The position numbers were made by a program, and so were the translations under genes. Below, piece by piece: positions 20,907 through 31,119 of a stretch of 64,000 nucleotides of DNA. The notes beneath the pieces were generated by a model that was given only the letters and a program-made list of their open reading frames with translations, searched no databases and had not been told where the DNA came from. Position 1 is the first letter of the stretch, and every line of letters starts with the position of its first letter. Source of the DNA: Spirochaetia bacterium (GTDB taxonomy: Bacteria; Spirochaetota; UBA4802; UBA5550); NCBI GenBank assembly GCA_009885955.1, contig VFJS01000055.1, forward strand, positions 1-64,000, in the 5' to 3' direction.

Positions 20907-21419
20907 CTAATCCCACAATTTAGATATTGCTATGTCTCTCAATCTCGCTGCATCACCAAGACTCCTCAATTGAAGCAGTCCATCGAGCGTAGCTTTAACA
21001 ATATTAACCGGATTCCTTGAACCCTGTGCTTTTGTCAAAATATCTGATATTCCGGCTCTTTCACACACTGCCCGGACAGACGCGCCTGCAATTATTCCTG
21101 TACCCGGCGCTGCAGGTTTTAATATGACTTTAGCAGATTTATATTTGCCAATTACAACATGAGGGATGGTATGTTTTTTCAGATTAACTTTATAAATATT
21201 TTTCTTTGCATCTTCTTTACTTTTTTCAATTGCGTCAGGAACCTCATTAGCCTTGCCAAAACCTATCCCTACATGGCCTTTACCATCTCCAAGAACTGCC
21301 AGAGCATTAAAGGAAAACCTTCGACCACCTTTAACTACTTTTGCGACCCTGTTTATTTTTACAATTTTTTCCGCCAGTTCCAGTTCGGTTGTTTTAACTT
21401 TATTCCTTTTAATCTTCAT
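20907..21419 (-). CDS. rpsE: 30S ribosomal protein S5
   Basis: [37 protein letters not shown]. Confidence 0.97.
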   Translation of the reverse strand: MKIKRNKVKTTELELAEKIVKINRVAKVVKGGRRFSFNALAVLGDGKGHVGIGFGKANEVPDAIEKSKEDAKKNIYKVNLKKHTIPHVVIGKYKSAKVILKPAAPGTGIIAGASVRAVCERAGISDILTKAQGSRNPVNIVKATLDGLLQLRSLGDAARLRDIAISKLWD

Positions 21420-21431
21420 TTATAATAACTC

Positions 21432-21797
21432 CTAAAAATCCAGGCCGTTTTCACGGGCTGCATCGGCAAATGCCTTGATTTTTCCATGATAAAGATAACC
21501 ATTCCTGTCAAAGACAACCTGTTTTATACCTTTACTGATTGCTTTTTCCGCAAAAGACTTTCCGAGCACTTTGGCAGCACTAATATTACCCTTGTTTTTT
21601 AGATCTTTGAATTCCTCAGCAAGTGTAGATAATCCGATAAGTGTTACTTTTTTTAAGTCATCAATAATCTGCACATAAAAATATTTATTGCTTTTTGATA
21701 TACACAAACGCAATCTATTGGAAGTTGCCTTGATCTTCCTTTTTATATGGAGCTTCCTGCGTAATGTTCTTTTTTTCTTTAATTTAGTTTTTTCCAT
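21432..21797 (-). CDS. rplR: 50S ribosomal protein L18
   Basis: RLRLCISKSNKYFYVQIIDD..., FDRNGYLYHGKIKAFADAARENGLDF. Confidence 0.95.
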   Translation of the reverse strand: MEKTKLKKKRTLRRKLHIKRKIKATSNRLRLCISKSNKYFYVQIIDDLKKVTLIGLSTLAEEFKDLKNKGNISAAKVLGKSFAEKAISKGIKQVVFDRNGYLYHGKIKAFADAARENGLDF

Positions 21798-21800
21798 TTT

Positions 21801-22346
21801 TTACTTCCCGGTCTTTCCAGCTTTTTTCCTGACAACTTCATTCTTATATCTGATTCCTTTTCCTTTATATGGTTCTGGCGGTTTTAGTTTTCTGATATTT
21901 GCCGCGACCTGGCCAACCATTTCCTTGTTTATACCCTTAACCTTCAACTTTGTTGTATCAAGAACTTCTATCTTAATCCCTTTCGGAGGTGCAAAAATAA
22001 CTTCATGTGAAAATCCAAGTTGAAATTGTACTTTTTCCTCTTTCTGAATTGCTCTGTATCCTACGCCAGTAATTTCCAGATTCTTTTCAAATCCCTGGGT
22101 GACTCCGATCATCATATTATTAATGAGGGTTCTGAATAAACCGAAATAACCATTTACCTTCTTTTGATTACCGGCATTATCATCCCTGGACACAATTATC
22201 TTATTGTCCAACATTTCAACATTAATACCATCAATGAGTTGAAGTGCATCTTCACCCAGTGGCCCTTTTGTAGATATTATTCTATCTTTTATATCCACAG
22301 TGACCTTATCCGGTATGGTAATTGGTTTTTTTCCTATCCTTGACAT
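21801..22346 (-). CDS. rplF: 50S ribosomal protein L6
   Basis: MSRIGKKPITIPDKV, GVGYRAI, KPPEPYKGKGIRYKNEVVRKKAGKTGK. Confidence 0.97.
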   Translation of the reverse strand: MSRIGKKPITIPDKVTVDIKDRIISTKGPLGEDALQLIDGINVEMLDNKIIVSRDDNAGNQKKVNGYFGLFRTLINNMMIGVTQGFEKNLEITGVGYRAIQKEEKVQFQLGFSHEVIFAPPKGIKIEVLDTTKLKVKGINKEMVGQVAANIRKLKPPEPYKGKGIRYKNEVVRKKAGKTGK

Positions 22347-22388
22347 ATTTAAACACTCTTTCCAATATATTCTTTAATTGCAATTGTG

Positions 22389-22790
22389 TTATGAAATCTC
22401 ACAAATAATTTCTCCGCCGATGTTCATTTTCTTGGCAATTTTATTTGTGATAAGCCCCTTGGAAGTTGAAAGTATCCATATTCCGATGTTGTTCAATACC
22501 GGTTTAAGATCCTCCGATTTAACATATACCCTTCTTCCCGATTTGCTGATTCTTATCAGGGTGTGGATAGATGGTTCATTTTCATCACTATATTTCAGAT
22601 AAATTCTGATTATTTTAAGATTGTTTGAATCAATAATCTTAAAATTTTTAATAAATCCTTCATCTTTCAAAATTTTTGTAATATTTATCTTTATCTTTGA
22701 TGAAGGTATATCTACCTTTACATGCCCCGCTTTCACAGCATTCCTGATTCTTGTCAGCATGTCCGCTATTGGATCATTTATGCTACTCAT
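22389..22790 (-). CDS. rpsH: 30S ribosomal protein S8
   Basis: DPIADMLTRIRNAVKAGHVKVDIPSSKIK, GIWILSTSKGLITNKIAKKMNIGGEIICEI. Confidence 0.96.
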   Translation of the reverse strand: MSSINDPIADMLTRIRNAVKAGHVKVDIPSSKIKINITKILKDEGFIKNFKIIDSNNLKIIRIYLKYSDENEPSIHTLIRISKSGRRVYVKSEDLKPVLNNIGIWILSTSKGLITNKIAKKMNIGGEIICEIS

Positions 22791-22817
22791 AACACCTTTC
22801 CTGATTAATAGTAATTT

Positions 22818-23003
22818 CTACCATGATGATTTAACAACTCCGGGAATTTTCCCCTCGTTAGCTAAATTTCTGAAACAAATTCTGCACATCTCAAATCTGC
22901 GCAGATACCCTCTCGGTCTTCCGCAAATCTTGCACCTGTTATGATGCCTAACTTTAAATTTACGTCCCCTGACATGTTTTGCGATCCAACTTTTCTTTGC
23001 CAA
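22818..23003 (-). CDS. rpsN: 30S ribosomal protein S14 (zinc-binding type)
   Basis: [61 protein letters not shown]. Confidence 0.97.
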   Translation of the reverse strand: MAKKSWIAKHVRGRKFKVRHHNRCKICGRPRGYLRRFEMCRICFRNLANEGKIPGVVKSSW

Positions 23004-23014
23004 ATTTTTCTCTC

Positions 23015-23557
23015 CTAATCCCTGAACGGCATTCTGAATTCTTTTAAAAGCGCAATGGCCTCTTCCTTATTTTTCGCAGAAGTTACAATGGTGATATTTA
23101 TTCCATGTATTTTATCAACTTTGTCGAAATCAATCTCAGGAAATATAATCTGTTCTTTAACTGAAAAATTATAATTACCAAAATTATCAAAGGAATTTCG
23201 CGACAGCCCCTTGAAGTCCCTGACCCTCGGAAGGGCAATGTTTACCAACCTGTCAAGAAATTCATATTGCCTTTCTCCTCTCAGGGTAACCCTGCAGCCA
23301 AGATCATACCCTTCCCTGATCTTAAAATTGGCAATAGATTTTTTTGCTGTGGTTTTTATCGCTTTCTGGCCAGTTATAATCCCAAGCTCTTCTATAGCAA
23401 TTTTTAATGCACTGGCATCTGCATGAGCCTCTCCAAGCCCCACATTCAGAACAATCTTCTCTATTCTGGGGACCTGCATGGTCGACTTGAACTTAAACTG
23501 TTCCATAAGTTTCTTCTTGATGGTCTCATTATATTCAACTTTTAATCTTGCTGTCAT
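23015..23557 (-). CDS. rplE: 50S ribosomal protein L5
   Basis: [58 protein letters not shown]. Confidence 0.97.
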   Translation of the reverse strand: MTARLKVEYNETIKKKLMEQFKFKSTMQVPRIEKIVLNVGLGEAHADASALKIAIEELGIITGQKAIKTTAKKSIANFKIREGYDLGCRVTLRGERQYEFLDRLVNIALPRVRDFKGLSRNSFDNFGNYNFSVKEQIIFPEIDFDKVDKIHGINITIVTSAKNKEEAIALLKEFRMPFRD

Positions 23558-23588
23558 CTCATATACCTTCTATACAATACTTTTCGAT

Positions 23589-23930
23589 TTATGCAAAACC
23601 TTTGCCGCATTTTTTGCATACTCTGGATTTTTCCTTTTCATTTACATTTATACCTATGCCAACGCCTTTTTTACATTTTTCACAGAATAACATGACATTT
23701 GATATATGCATCCAGCGCTCTATTTGAATCTTCCCGCCCTTGGGATATTCCTGCGATGGTTTCAGGTGTTTGTGCTTCTTATTGACACCCTCAACGATTA
23801 TCCGTCCCTTATCCCGGTCTATGTGGATAATTTTTCCTCTTCTGCCTTTATCAATGCCATTTATTACAACAATATTGTCATTGACCTTGATTTTTGTTTT
23901 TACATCACTTTTTTTATCAATATTTTTCAT
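23589..23930 (-). CDS. rplX: 50S ribosomal protein L24
   Basis: KVNDNIVVINGIDKGRRGKI...; C-terminal CxxC pair. Confidence 0.95.
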   Translation of the reverse strand: MKNIDKKSDVKTKIKVNDNIVVINGIDKGRRGKIIHIDRDKGRIIVEGVNKKHKHLKPSQEYPKGGKIQIERWMHISNVMLFCEKCKKGVGIGINVNEKEKSRVCKKCGKGFA

Positions 23931-23944
23931 TTCGAATTCCTTGA

Positions 23945-24337
23945 TTATAATACTTCTGGTGCCAGTGAAATTATCTTGATAAAATTCTTGTCTCTCAATT
24001 CCCTTGCTACCGGTCCAAAAATCCTGGTTCCTGTAGGTTCCCCTTTTGCATCAATAATTGCTACTGCATTATTATCAAATTTGATATACGATCCATCTTT
24101 TCTTCTAACAGGTTTTTTAGTTCTTACAACAACCGCCTTTAAAACAGACTTGGCGTGAACTTTTTTACCTGTGGAATCCTTGAGCCCGAATGAAGGCTGT
24201 GCATCCTTTACAGCAACAACAATAATATCCCCAACTGAGGCATACCTTCTTCTCGTTCCGCCCAGTATTTTTATACACTGAACTTTTTTGACCCCGCTGT
24301 TGTCAGCTACTTCCAGAATTGTTTGAACCTGAATCAT
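23945..24337 (-). CDS. rplN: 50S ribosomal protein L14
   Basis: [27 protein letters not shown]..., [28 protein letters not shown]. Confidence 0.97.
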   Translation of the reverse strand: MIQVQTILEVADNSGVKKVQCIKILGGTRRRYASVGDIIVVAVKDAQPSFGLKDSTGKKVHAKSVLKAVVVRTKKPVRRKDGSYIKFDNNAVAIIDAKGEPTGTRIFGPVARELRDKNFIKIISLAPEVL

Positions 24338-24346
24338 TTTAGGTAC

Positions 24347-24598
24347 CTATTTCACTTTTTCAATAATTTCGATGAGCCTGTATCTTTTATCCTTTGATAT
24401 GGGCCTGGTTTCTTCAACCCTGACCTTATCCCCAATACTGCATTCATTTTTCGGGTCATGTCCTTTTATTTTCCTGGTTTTTCTCACCGATTTTTTATAG
24501 AGGGGATGCATCACAAGATCCTCTATTTGAATAACAATTGTTTTGTCCATCTTGTTGCTGACAACTTTTCCTACTTCCTGTTTCCTCTTTGCTTTCAT
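24347..24598 (-). CDS. rpsQ: 30S ribosomal protein S17
   Basis: GKVVSNKMDKTIVIQIEDLVMHPLYKKSVRKTRKIKGHDPKNECSIGDKVRVEETRPISKDKRYRLIEII. Confidence 0.96.
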   Translation of the reverse strand: MKAKRKQEVGKVVSNKMDKTIVIQIEDLVMHPLYKKSVRKTRKIKGHDPKNECSIGDKVRVEETRPISKDKRYRLIEIIEKVK

Positions 24599-24624
24599 CT
24601 CGAATTATTATCTCCAGTTAAAGA

Positions 24625-24834
24625 CTATTTTACCTTTTTTTCAGCGATCCCGAGTTTATATTCATTCTTTATGGTCAGTATCCTTGCAATATGCCTTTTA
24701 ATTTCACGAATTTTTTTCGGATTCTCAAGCTTACTCGTTACTGCGCTGAATCTCTGTTTCCTTAATTCATTTCTCGAGTCAATCAGGCTTTTTTCAAGTT
24801 CTTCCGTTGACAGTTCTTCAATTTTACCTTTCAT
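24625..24834 (-). CDS. rpmC: 50S ribosomal protein L29
   Basis: ELSTEELEKSLIDSRNELRKQRF...NPKKIREIKRHIARILTI. Confidence 0.94.
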   Translation of the reverse strand: MKGKIEELSTEELEKSLIDSRNELRKQRFSAVTSKLENPKKIREIKRHIARILTIKNEYKLGIAEKKVK

Positions 24835-24857
24835 ATATAATCCTCAGATCAATAATT

Positions 24858-25268
24858 TCAATTATCAAAAAAAATAACTTTTGTTTTCACCCCTAATTTA
24901 AAAGAGGCATTTCTTAAAGCCTGAATTGCCAGTTCTCTGTCAACTCCTGCAAGTTCAAAAAGAATCCTTCCGGGTTTAATCCTGGCAACCCATTCTTCAG
25001 GGTTCCCCTTTCCTTTTCCCATCCTTGTTTCAGCCGGTTTTTTTGTCTCTGGATAATCAGGAAAAATTCGTATCCAGAGTTTCCCTCCCCTTTTTACTTT
25101 TCTATTTATGGCAACACGGGCTGCTTCAATTTGTCTACTTGATATTTTCGCACATTCTAATGACTTCAGGCCAACCTCGCCGAATGCAATTGTTGAACCC
25201 CTATCTGCAATTCCCTTCATCCTGCCGCGCTGGCATTTCCTAAACTTGGTTCTTTTTGGCATTAACAT
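24858..25268 (-). CDS. rplP: 50S ribosomal protein L16
   Basis: [62 protein letters not shown]. Confidence 0.97.
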   Translation of the reverse strand: MLMPKRTKFRKCQRGRMKGIADRGSTIAFGEVGLKSLECAKISSRQIEAARVAINRKVKRGGKLWIRIFPDYPETKKPAETRMGKGKGNPEEWVARIKPGRILFELAGVDRELAIQALRNASFKLGVKTKVIFFDN

Positions 25269-25284
25269 GGTTGATTACCTTCTG

Positions 25285-25965
25285 CTATTTTGTTTTTCTT
25301 TTAACTGAATACTTATCATCATCGCTATCAGGTGAGTTAGACAATACATCTCCGTTGTATACCCAGACCTTTATTCCTGTAAGACCGAAAGAGGTAAGGG
25401 CTTCTGCAAACCCGTAATCAATGTCCGCCCTCAATGTATGGAGGGGAATTCTTCCTTCCTTATATGATTCTGTCCTGGCCATTTCGGCGTTATTAAGGCG
25501 TCCGGAAATTGTTATCTTGACTCCGAGCGCACCGCTCCTGAGAGCATTGTTAATAGCCTGTTTTACAGCCCGTCTGTAGGGGAACCTCCCCTCAATCTGG
25601 TTCGCAATCTGTTCAGCTATAAGCCTGGAATTTTTCTCAGGCTTTTTTACTTCCATTATATTAATGTAAACATTCTTCGCTGCAATTTTCTGAAGATTCC
25701 CTTTTAATTCCTCGATATCAATCCCTTTCTTTCCGATGAGAACCCCGGGCCTCGCGGCATGAATGTTCACATTGACCCTGTCGGGAAACCTTTCAATGTT
25801 CACTGTTGCAATACCTGCACTTTTTTTCTCTTTCACAATAAATTTTTGAATGGCAATATCCTCATGAAGATTCTTGGCGTAATTTTTTTTGTCTTCATAC
25901 CAGATTGAATCCCATGTCCTGGTGATTCCCAACCTAAAGCCTTTTGGATTAACCTTTTGACCCAT
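25285..25965 (-). CDS. rpsC: 30S ribosomal protein S3
   Basis: MGQKVNPKGFRLGITRTWDSIWY, KKGIDIEELKGNLQKI, GRLNNAEMARTESYKEGRIPLHTLRADIDYGFAEA. Confidence 0.97.
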   Translation of the reverse strand: MGQKVNPKGFRLGITRTWDSIWYEDKKNYAKNLHEDIAIQKFIVKEKKSAGIATVNIERFPDRVNVNIHAARPGVLIGKKGIDIEELKGNLQKIAAKNVYINIMEVKKPEKNSRLIAEQIANQIEGRFPYRRAVKQAINNALRSGALGVKITISGRLNNAEMARTESYKEGRIPLHTLRADIDYGFAEALTSFGLTGIKVWVYNGDVLSNSPDSDDDKYSVKRKTK

Positions 25966-25982
25966 TATATCATCCCTTTATT

Positions 25983-26321
25983 TTAGTTTTCGTCAGAAAG
26001 AATTATCATTATTGAGCTTGTTCTCTTTCTTATTCTCGAGGCCCTTCCCCTGGCTCTGGGGCGGAATCTTTTAAACATAGGCCCTACATCAATGCATATT
26101 TTCTTAACATATAGAGAATCCTCAAGAATGTCAGGATTTTTATACTTTGCATTTGCACCAACAGAGAAAAGGGTCTTTAAAATTAATTTTGAAGCCCTCA
26201 TCGGCATTGCCTTGAGTACATCTATTGCCTCAGGGAGTGAGTATCCCCTTATCTCATTCGCAACAAGCTGGGCCTTATATGGCGAAACTCTCACATTTTT
26301 TGAAACTGCAGTGGCTTCCAT
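25983..26321 (-). CDS. rplV: 50S ribosomal protein L22
   Basis: VRVSPYKAQLVANEIRGYSLPEAIDVLKAMP, PMFKRFRPRARGRASRIRKRTSSIMIILSD. Confidence 0.97.
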   Translation of the reverse strand: MEATAVSKNVRVSPYKAQLVANEIRGYSLPEAIDVLKAMPMRASKLILKTLFSVGANAKYKNPDILEDSLYVKKICIDVGPMFKRFRPRARGRASRIRKRTSSIMIILSDEN

Positions 26322-26608
26322 TATTTTTTCCTCTTTGCAACCTTATCATCTTTACTTGTATGTCCCCTGTAGGTTCGCGTCGGAGAGAATTCGCCGAGTT
26401 TATGGCCGATCATGTTCTCAGTAACATATACCGGAATGAAATTCTTGCCATTGTGAACCATAATTGTGTGACCTATCATTTCGGGAAATATGGTAGATCT
26501 TCGAGACCATGTCTTGATGGTTTTTTTGACATTTGTTGAATTCATTTCCTCAACTTTCTTAAACAACTTAATATCAACAAAAGGTCCTTTCTTGACAGAT
26601 CTTGCCAT
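26321..26608 (-). CDS. rpsS: 30S ribosomal protein S19
   Basis: [55 protein letters not shown]. Confidence 0.97.
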   Translation of the reverse strand: MARSVKKGPFVDIKLFKKVEEMNSTNVKKTIKTWSRRSTIFPEMIGHTIMVHNGKNFIPVYVTENMIGHKLGEFSPTRTYRGHTSKDDKVAKRKK

Positions 26609-26609
26609 A

Positions 26610-27437
26610 CTATTTCTTCCTTCTTCTTATAATAAATTTATCGCTGTATTTAGTCTTTTTTCTTGTCTTATAACCCTTAGAAGGGACTCCTGTAGGAGAT
26701 ACGGGATGCCTTCCTCCCGAAGATTTTCCTTCACCACCTCCATGGGGGTGGTCAACCGGATTCATGGCAACTCCCCTGACCTTTGGACGTTTATTGAGCC
26801 ATCTTGATCTTCCGGCCTTGCCGATTTTAATGTTTGCATGTTCCTTGTTGCCCACTTCGCCAATCGTGGCAAAGCATTCTTTATGTATCTTCCTGATTTC
26901 ACCAGACGGGAGCTTAACGAAACAATAATTCCCCTCTAAGGCACTGACATTTGCTGTTGCACCGGCGGCCCTGACAAGCTGTCCGCCCTTTCCCCTGTGC
27001 ATCTCGATATTATATATTCCTGTTCCCAGGGGGATATTCTTGAGCGGCATTGAATTCCCAATATTGATTTCAACATTTTCACCGGATATTATTTTGTCAC
27101 CGGTCTTAAGCTGATCCGGGGCGATGATATACCTCTTCTCGCCATCCATATAATTTATGAGGGCGATATTTGATGACCTGTTGGGATCATATTCAATTGA
27201 TGCTACAACTCCAATTATTCCGTATTTATTCCGTTTAAAATCAATGATGCGGTACTTTCTTTTGTGTCCGCCACCCCGTCTTCTGACGGTAATTCTTCCT
27301 TTTGAGCCCCTGCCTGCAAATTCCTTAGCACCCTTTGTCAGGGGTTTGTGGGACTTAGTTGCAGTCAGCTCATTAAAATCTAGAACCGATTTATATCTTA
27401 ATGTTGGTGTTACTGGTTTATAAGTTTTAATGCCCAT
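26610..27437 (-). CDS. rplB: 50S ribosomal protein L2
   Basis: [55 protein letters not shown]. Confidence 0.98.
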   Translation of the reverse strand: MGIKTYKPVTPTLRYKSVLDFNELTATKSHKPLTKGAKEFAGRGSKGRITVRRRGGGHKRKYRIIDFKRNKYGIIGVVASIEYDPNRSSNIALINYMDGEKRYIIAPDQLKTGDKIISGENVEINIGNSMPLKNIPLGTGIYNIEMHRGKGGQLVRAAGATANVSALEGNYCFVKLPSGEIRKIHKECFATIGEVGNKEHANIKIGKAGRSRWLNKRPKVRGVAMNPVDHPHGGGEGKSSGGRHPVSPTGVPSKGYKTRKKTKYSDKFIIRRRKK

Positions 27438-27477
27438 TTCCTTACCTTGGTGATCATCACAAATTATTATTTTTCAG

Positions 27478-27762
27478 CTACTGCCCTTCAAAAATTTCTA
27501 TCTTATCACCGGCTCTTAAAGTAACAATTGCCTTTTTCCAGGCTGATTTTTTACCGGCCTTATTTTTAAGCTTTTTTGTTTTGCCGCGAACCATCATGAG
27601 ATTAATCTTCTTAGGCTTAACCCCGAATATTTCCTTAATTGCCTGGGAAACCACGAGTTTATTTGCAGTTACCGGTACCTTGAAAACATATTTATTATGT
27701 TCTATCATCTCAGTTGATTTTTCAGAGATGACTGGCTGTATGATAATGTTATTTGAATTCAT
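27478..27762 (-). CDS. rplW: 50S ribosomal protein L23
   Basis: IIIQPVISEKSTEMIEHNKYVFKVPVTANKLVVSQAIKEIFGVKPKKINLMMVRGK. Confidence 0.95.
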   Translation of the reverse strand: MNSNNIIIQPVISEKSTEMIEHNKYVFKVPVTANKLVVSQAIKEIFGVKPKKINLMMVRGKTKKLKNKAGKKSAWKKAIVTLRAGDKIEIFEGQ

Positions 27763-27773
27763 CTCTATGCACC

Positions 27774-28388
27774 TCAGGAATAATTCTCATTTATAAATTT
27801 TACTGCGCTTTCAGTTATGATAATATCCCTGGAATAAAAAAGATCCCTGCCGGAAATTCTTTTCATATTATTGTAAACAAACCATGGAATATTTTTTATT
27901 GCCCTCTTGAGCATAGTATCTTCATTGTTGGATATCAGAATTCCTTTCATCACTAATAATGAAGTTCCAATCTTGGCCATCTCTTTTGTCTTGCCGCCGA
28001 CATTGAAATCTTCAACAATCCTAACGGCACCCTCTTTTACCTTCAGAGAAAAAAGCGACCGGTATGCGGCCTTCTTTATTTTTTTCGGAAGATCAATACG
28101 ATAGTCCCTGGGCTTGGGACCGAAAACGACACCACCGCCCTTCCATATGGGAGAACGAGTTGAACCCGCCCTTGCCCTTCCTGTACCCTTCTGCTTCCAC
28201 GGTTTCACTCCGCCGCCTGAAACTTCATCCCTTACCTTGGTTGAATGGGTCCCCTGTCTCAAATTCGCATTTGCAGATTTTACAAGATAGTAGATCAGAT
28301 CATCATTAACTTCAGTTCCGAAAACAGCATCGGAAAGATCTACTTCTCCGATTACCTTACCATCAATAGAATATTTATCCAGCTTCAT
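27774..28388 (-). CDS. rplD: 50S ribosomal protein L4
   Basis: LRQGTHSTKVRDEVSGGGVKPWKQKGTGRARAGSTRSPIWKGGGVVFGPKPRDY. Confidence 0.97.
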   Translation of the reverse strand: MKLDKYSIDGKVIGEVDLSDAVFGTEVNDDLIYYLVKSANANLRQGTHSTKVRDEVSGGGVKPWKQKGTGRARAGSTRSPIWKGGGVVFGPKPRDYRIDLPKKIKKAAYRSLFSLKVKEGAVRIVEDFNVGGKTKEMAKIGTSLLVMKGILISNNEDTMLKRAIKNIPWFVYNNMKRISGRDLFYSRDIIITESAVKFINENYS

Positions 28389-28400
28389 AATTCCATCCGC

Positions 28401-29021
28401 CTATTTTACTGTTACCGTAATTATGGAGTTCTTTCTTCCAGGTACTGCGCCCGATATGAGCACAATATTTTTATCCTGTAATATCTTTACAATCTTCAGA
28501 TTTTTCACTGTCACTTTTTTGCTGCCAAACCGTCCAGGCATCTTTTTCCCTTTCCATACCTCGGCAGGAAAGGTGTTTGCTCCTATTGATCCTGGAGCCC
28601 TGTGGTGATGGGATCCGTGAGTGGCCTTTCCTCCGGCGAAACCATACATCTTAACTACTCCGGCAAAACCCCGCCCCTTGGAAATTCCAGTGACAGTTAC
28701 CGTTTCATTTTCCTGAAATATGGAGCATTTAACTTCGCTTCCCACATCAAGAGAATCATCAAAAAAGGCTACTTCGCTAAGATGTCTTTTTGGTGATATA
28801 TTTTTCTTTTTAAAATCTGTAAGCTGTGGTAAAGGGATATTTTTCTCTTTTTTATGCTCCTGATAGCCAAACTTCAGAGCTGAATAACCGTCTTTTTGAA
28901 CAGTCTTCTTCTGTATGACAACACATGGCCCCAACTCACATATGGTAACAGGAACTACGGTTCCATCATCACTGATGTATTGAGACATACCAATTTTTTT
29001 TCCTATAAGTGATTTACTCAT
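28401..29021 (-). CDS. rplC: 50S ribosomal protein L3
   Basis: LIGKKIGMSQYISDDG, KGRGFAGVVKMYGFAGGKATHGSHHHRAPGSIGANTFPAEVWKGKKMPGRFG. Confidence 0.97.
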   Translation of the reverse strand: MSKSLIGKKIGMSQYISDDGTVVPVTICELGPCVVIQKKTVQKDGYSALKFGYQEHKKEKNIPLPQLTDFKKKNISPKRHLSEVAFFDDSLDVGSEVKCSIFQENETVTVTGISKGRGFAGVVKMYGFAGGKATHGSHHHRAPGSIGANTFPAEVWKGKKMPGRFGSKKVTVKNLKIVKILQDKNIVLISGAVPGRKNSIITVTVK

Positions 29022-29104
29022 TTCTATATCCCATTCTTAAATATTTCAACAAAGAACTTTAAAGGTACAAGGTTTTTGTCATTACAGATTATAAATCAAA
29101 ATTA

Positions 29105-29422
29105 TTATGATTTTATATCAACAGAAACGCCGGCTGGAAGTTCAAGCTTCATAAGGGCTTCCACTGTGTCGGAATTAGGATTAATAATATCAATCAAACG
29201 CTTATGAGTCCTAATCTCAAACTGTTCCCTTGACTTCTTATTTACATGTGGTGATCTAAGCACACAAAATTTTTCGACTTTTGTTGGCAGAGGGATTGGG
29301 CCTGCTACTTTTGCACCGCTTCTGTTTGTGGTTGCAACAATTTTTTCAGCAGATTGATCCAGCAATTTTGCATCAAAAGACCTTAATTTAACACGAATAC
29401 ATTGTCCTGCTAATTTTGCCAC
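29105..29422 (-). CDS. rpsJ: 30S ribosomal protein S10
   Basis: [60 protein letters not shown]. Confidence 0.97.
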   Translation of the reverse strand: MAKLAGQCIRVKLRSFDAKLLDQSAEKIVATTNRSGAKVAGPIPLPTKVEKFCVLRSPHVNKKSREQFEIRTHKRLIDIINPNSDTVEALMKLELPAGVSVDIKS

Positions 29423-29500
29423 TATTTATACCTGTCCATACCTGTTTAAAATCTACAATGACTGCCGGAAATGCGGCACTCCTGTATCTATTGAAATCTG

Positions 29501-30715
29501 TTACTCTGTAACTTTTACAACAACACCAGCACCAACGGTCCTGCCGCCTTCCCTGATTGCAAAGCGGAGTTCCTCTTCCATCGCAACGGGTGTGATGAGC
29601 TCAACTTTGATGTCAATATCATCACCTGGCATTACCATCTCTGTCCCCTCGGGTAATTGAATAATGCCTGTAACATCTGTAGTTCTAAAGTAGAACTGGG
29701 GCCTGTAGTTATTAAAGAATGGAGTATGTCTTCCTCCCTCCTCCTTTTTCAGGATGTATGCACGTCCGTTAAATTTTGTATGGGGTGTGATGGAACCCGG
29801 AGCTGCGAGAACCTGCCCCCTCATGACATCATCCTTGTCGATACCCCTGAGAAGGGCGCCGATATTGTCCCCTGCCCTTCCTTCATCGAGAATCTTTCTG
29901 AACATTTCAACACCGGTGCATACTGATTTCTTTGTATCCATAAATCCTATGATCTCGACATTGTCTCCAGTTCTTACTATACCCCTCTCAACCCTTCCTG
30001 TAACAACAGTTCCGCGTCCGGTGATTGTAAAAACATCCTCAATCGGCATAAGAAAAGGCTTGTCAATGATCCTCTTCGGTTCAGGAATATATGAATCCAG
30101 GGCTTCTGTCAGCTTTATTACAGACTTATACCACTCACCGTCCTTGTTTCCTTTCTCAACATCGTCCACCGCTTTGAGTGCCGAACCTGGGATTACCGGA
30201 ATTTCATCACCGGGAAAACCATTTTTATCGAGAAGCTCCCTGATCTCCATTTCAACAAGCTCAATCATATCAGACCTCTCTGCCGGATCGAGCATATCTA
30301 CTTTGTTCAAAAATACTAACATAAAAGGTACATTTACCTGTTTTGCAAGAAGAACGTGTTCCCTGGTCTGCGGCATGGCACCGTCTGTAGCAGCAACAAC
30401 GAGTATGGCTGCATCCATCTGGGCTGCCCCTGTAATCATGTTCTTTATATAGTCAGCGTGGCCAGGGCAGTCAACATGGGCATAATGCCTCTTCGGTGTT
30501 TCATATTCCTGGTGGGAGGTGGCGATCGTTATCCCCCTTGCTTTTTCTTCAGGTGCATTATCTATTTGATCGAATTCTACCGCTTTACCTGTACCGTATG
30601 CAAAATGCAGAACTTTAGTAATAGCCGATGTAAGCGTTGTCTTGCCATGGTCGATATGACCAATGGTCCCGACATTAACATGGGGCTTGGACCTGTTAAA
30701 TTTTTCTTTTGCCAT
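29501..30715 (-). CDS. tuf: elongation factor Tu
   Basis: [62 protein letters not shown]. Confidence 0.98.
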   Translation of the reverse strand: MAKEKFNRSKPHVNVGTIGHIDHGKTTLTSAITKVLHFAYGTGKAVEFDQIDNAPEEKARGITIATSHQEYETPKRHYAHVDCPGHADYIKNMITGAAQMDAAILVVAATDGAMPQTREHVLLAKQVNVPFMLVFLNKVDMLDPAERSDMIELVEMEIRELLDKNGFPGDEIPVIPGSALKAVDDVEKGNKDGEWYKSVIKLTEALDSYIPEPKRIIDKPFLMPIEDVFTITGRGTVVTGRVERGIVRTGDNVEIIGFMDTKKSVCTGVEMFRKILDEGRAGDNIGALLRGIDKDDVMRGQVLAAPGSITPHTKFNGRAYILKKEEGGRHTPFFNNYRPQFYFRTTDVTGIIQLPEGTEMVMPGDDIDIKVELITPVAMEEELRFAIREGGRTVGAGVVVKVTE

Positions 30716-30845
30716 ATTAGAAAACTCCTTAAAATATTTTGCAAAAAGTATACTATACTTATTTTTATATCATATTATAGAATATGTTCTTTTTTATGTA
30801 TTAAACTCAAAAAAAGAAAAAAGAGCGAAAAAACAAAGCAATGAA

Positions 30846-30859
30846 GTATCAAAAGATAC
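30846..30859 (-). other. small hairpin in the tuf leader (GTATC-AAAA-GATAC)
   Basis: perfect 5-bp inverted repeat with 4-nt loop downstream of candidate -35 at 30893-30898. Confidence 0.35.
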
Positions 30860-30867
30860 GAGTTTTA

Positions 30868-30898
30868 TGAATAAAAAAAAGTATGGTAATTCTGTCAA
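30868..30898 (-). promoter_or_regulatory. candidate tuf promoter (TTGACA -35, AT-rich -10)
   Basis: minus-strand TTGACA at 30898-30893; weak TATTCA/TTATTC -10 with 18-19 nt spacing. Confidence 0.4.
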
Positions 30899-31119
30899 GT
30901 AATTTTATTTTAAAAAATCCTAAAATAAAAAAAATTATTAAAATAAAAAAAAATTATCAATTTTCACCGGTTTCTACCCTTAAATTAGAAAAAATATCAA
31001 ATTATTGGGATTCTATGGAACTTCAATTTTTAATTCTTCAAAACCCTTAAAGGCACAAATAAAAAGAAAAATCAGAATCTTAATTTCAACAACAATAAAT
31101 CTGATTTTTACACATCCCC

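Noticed and set aside
29754-30452. 232-aa plus-strand ORF antisense to tuf
   Set aside because: Lies fully within the highly conserved tuf gene; antisense open frame produced by codon bias, with no family motif.
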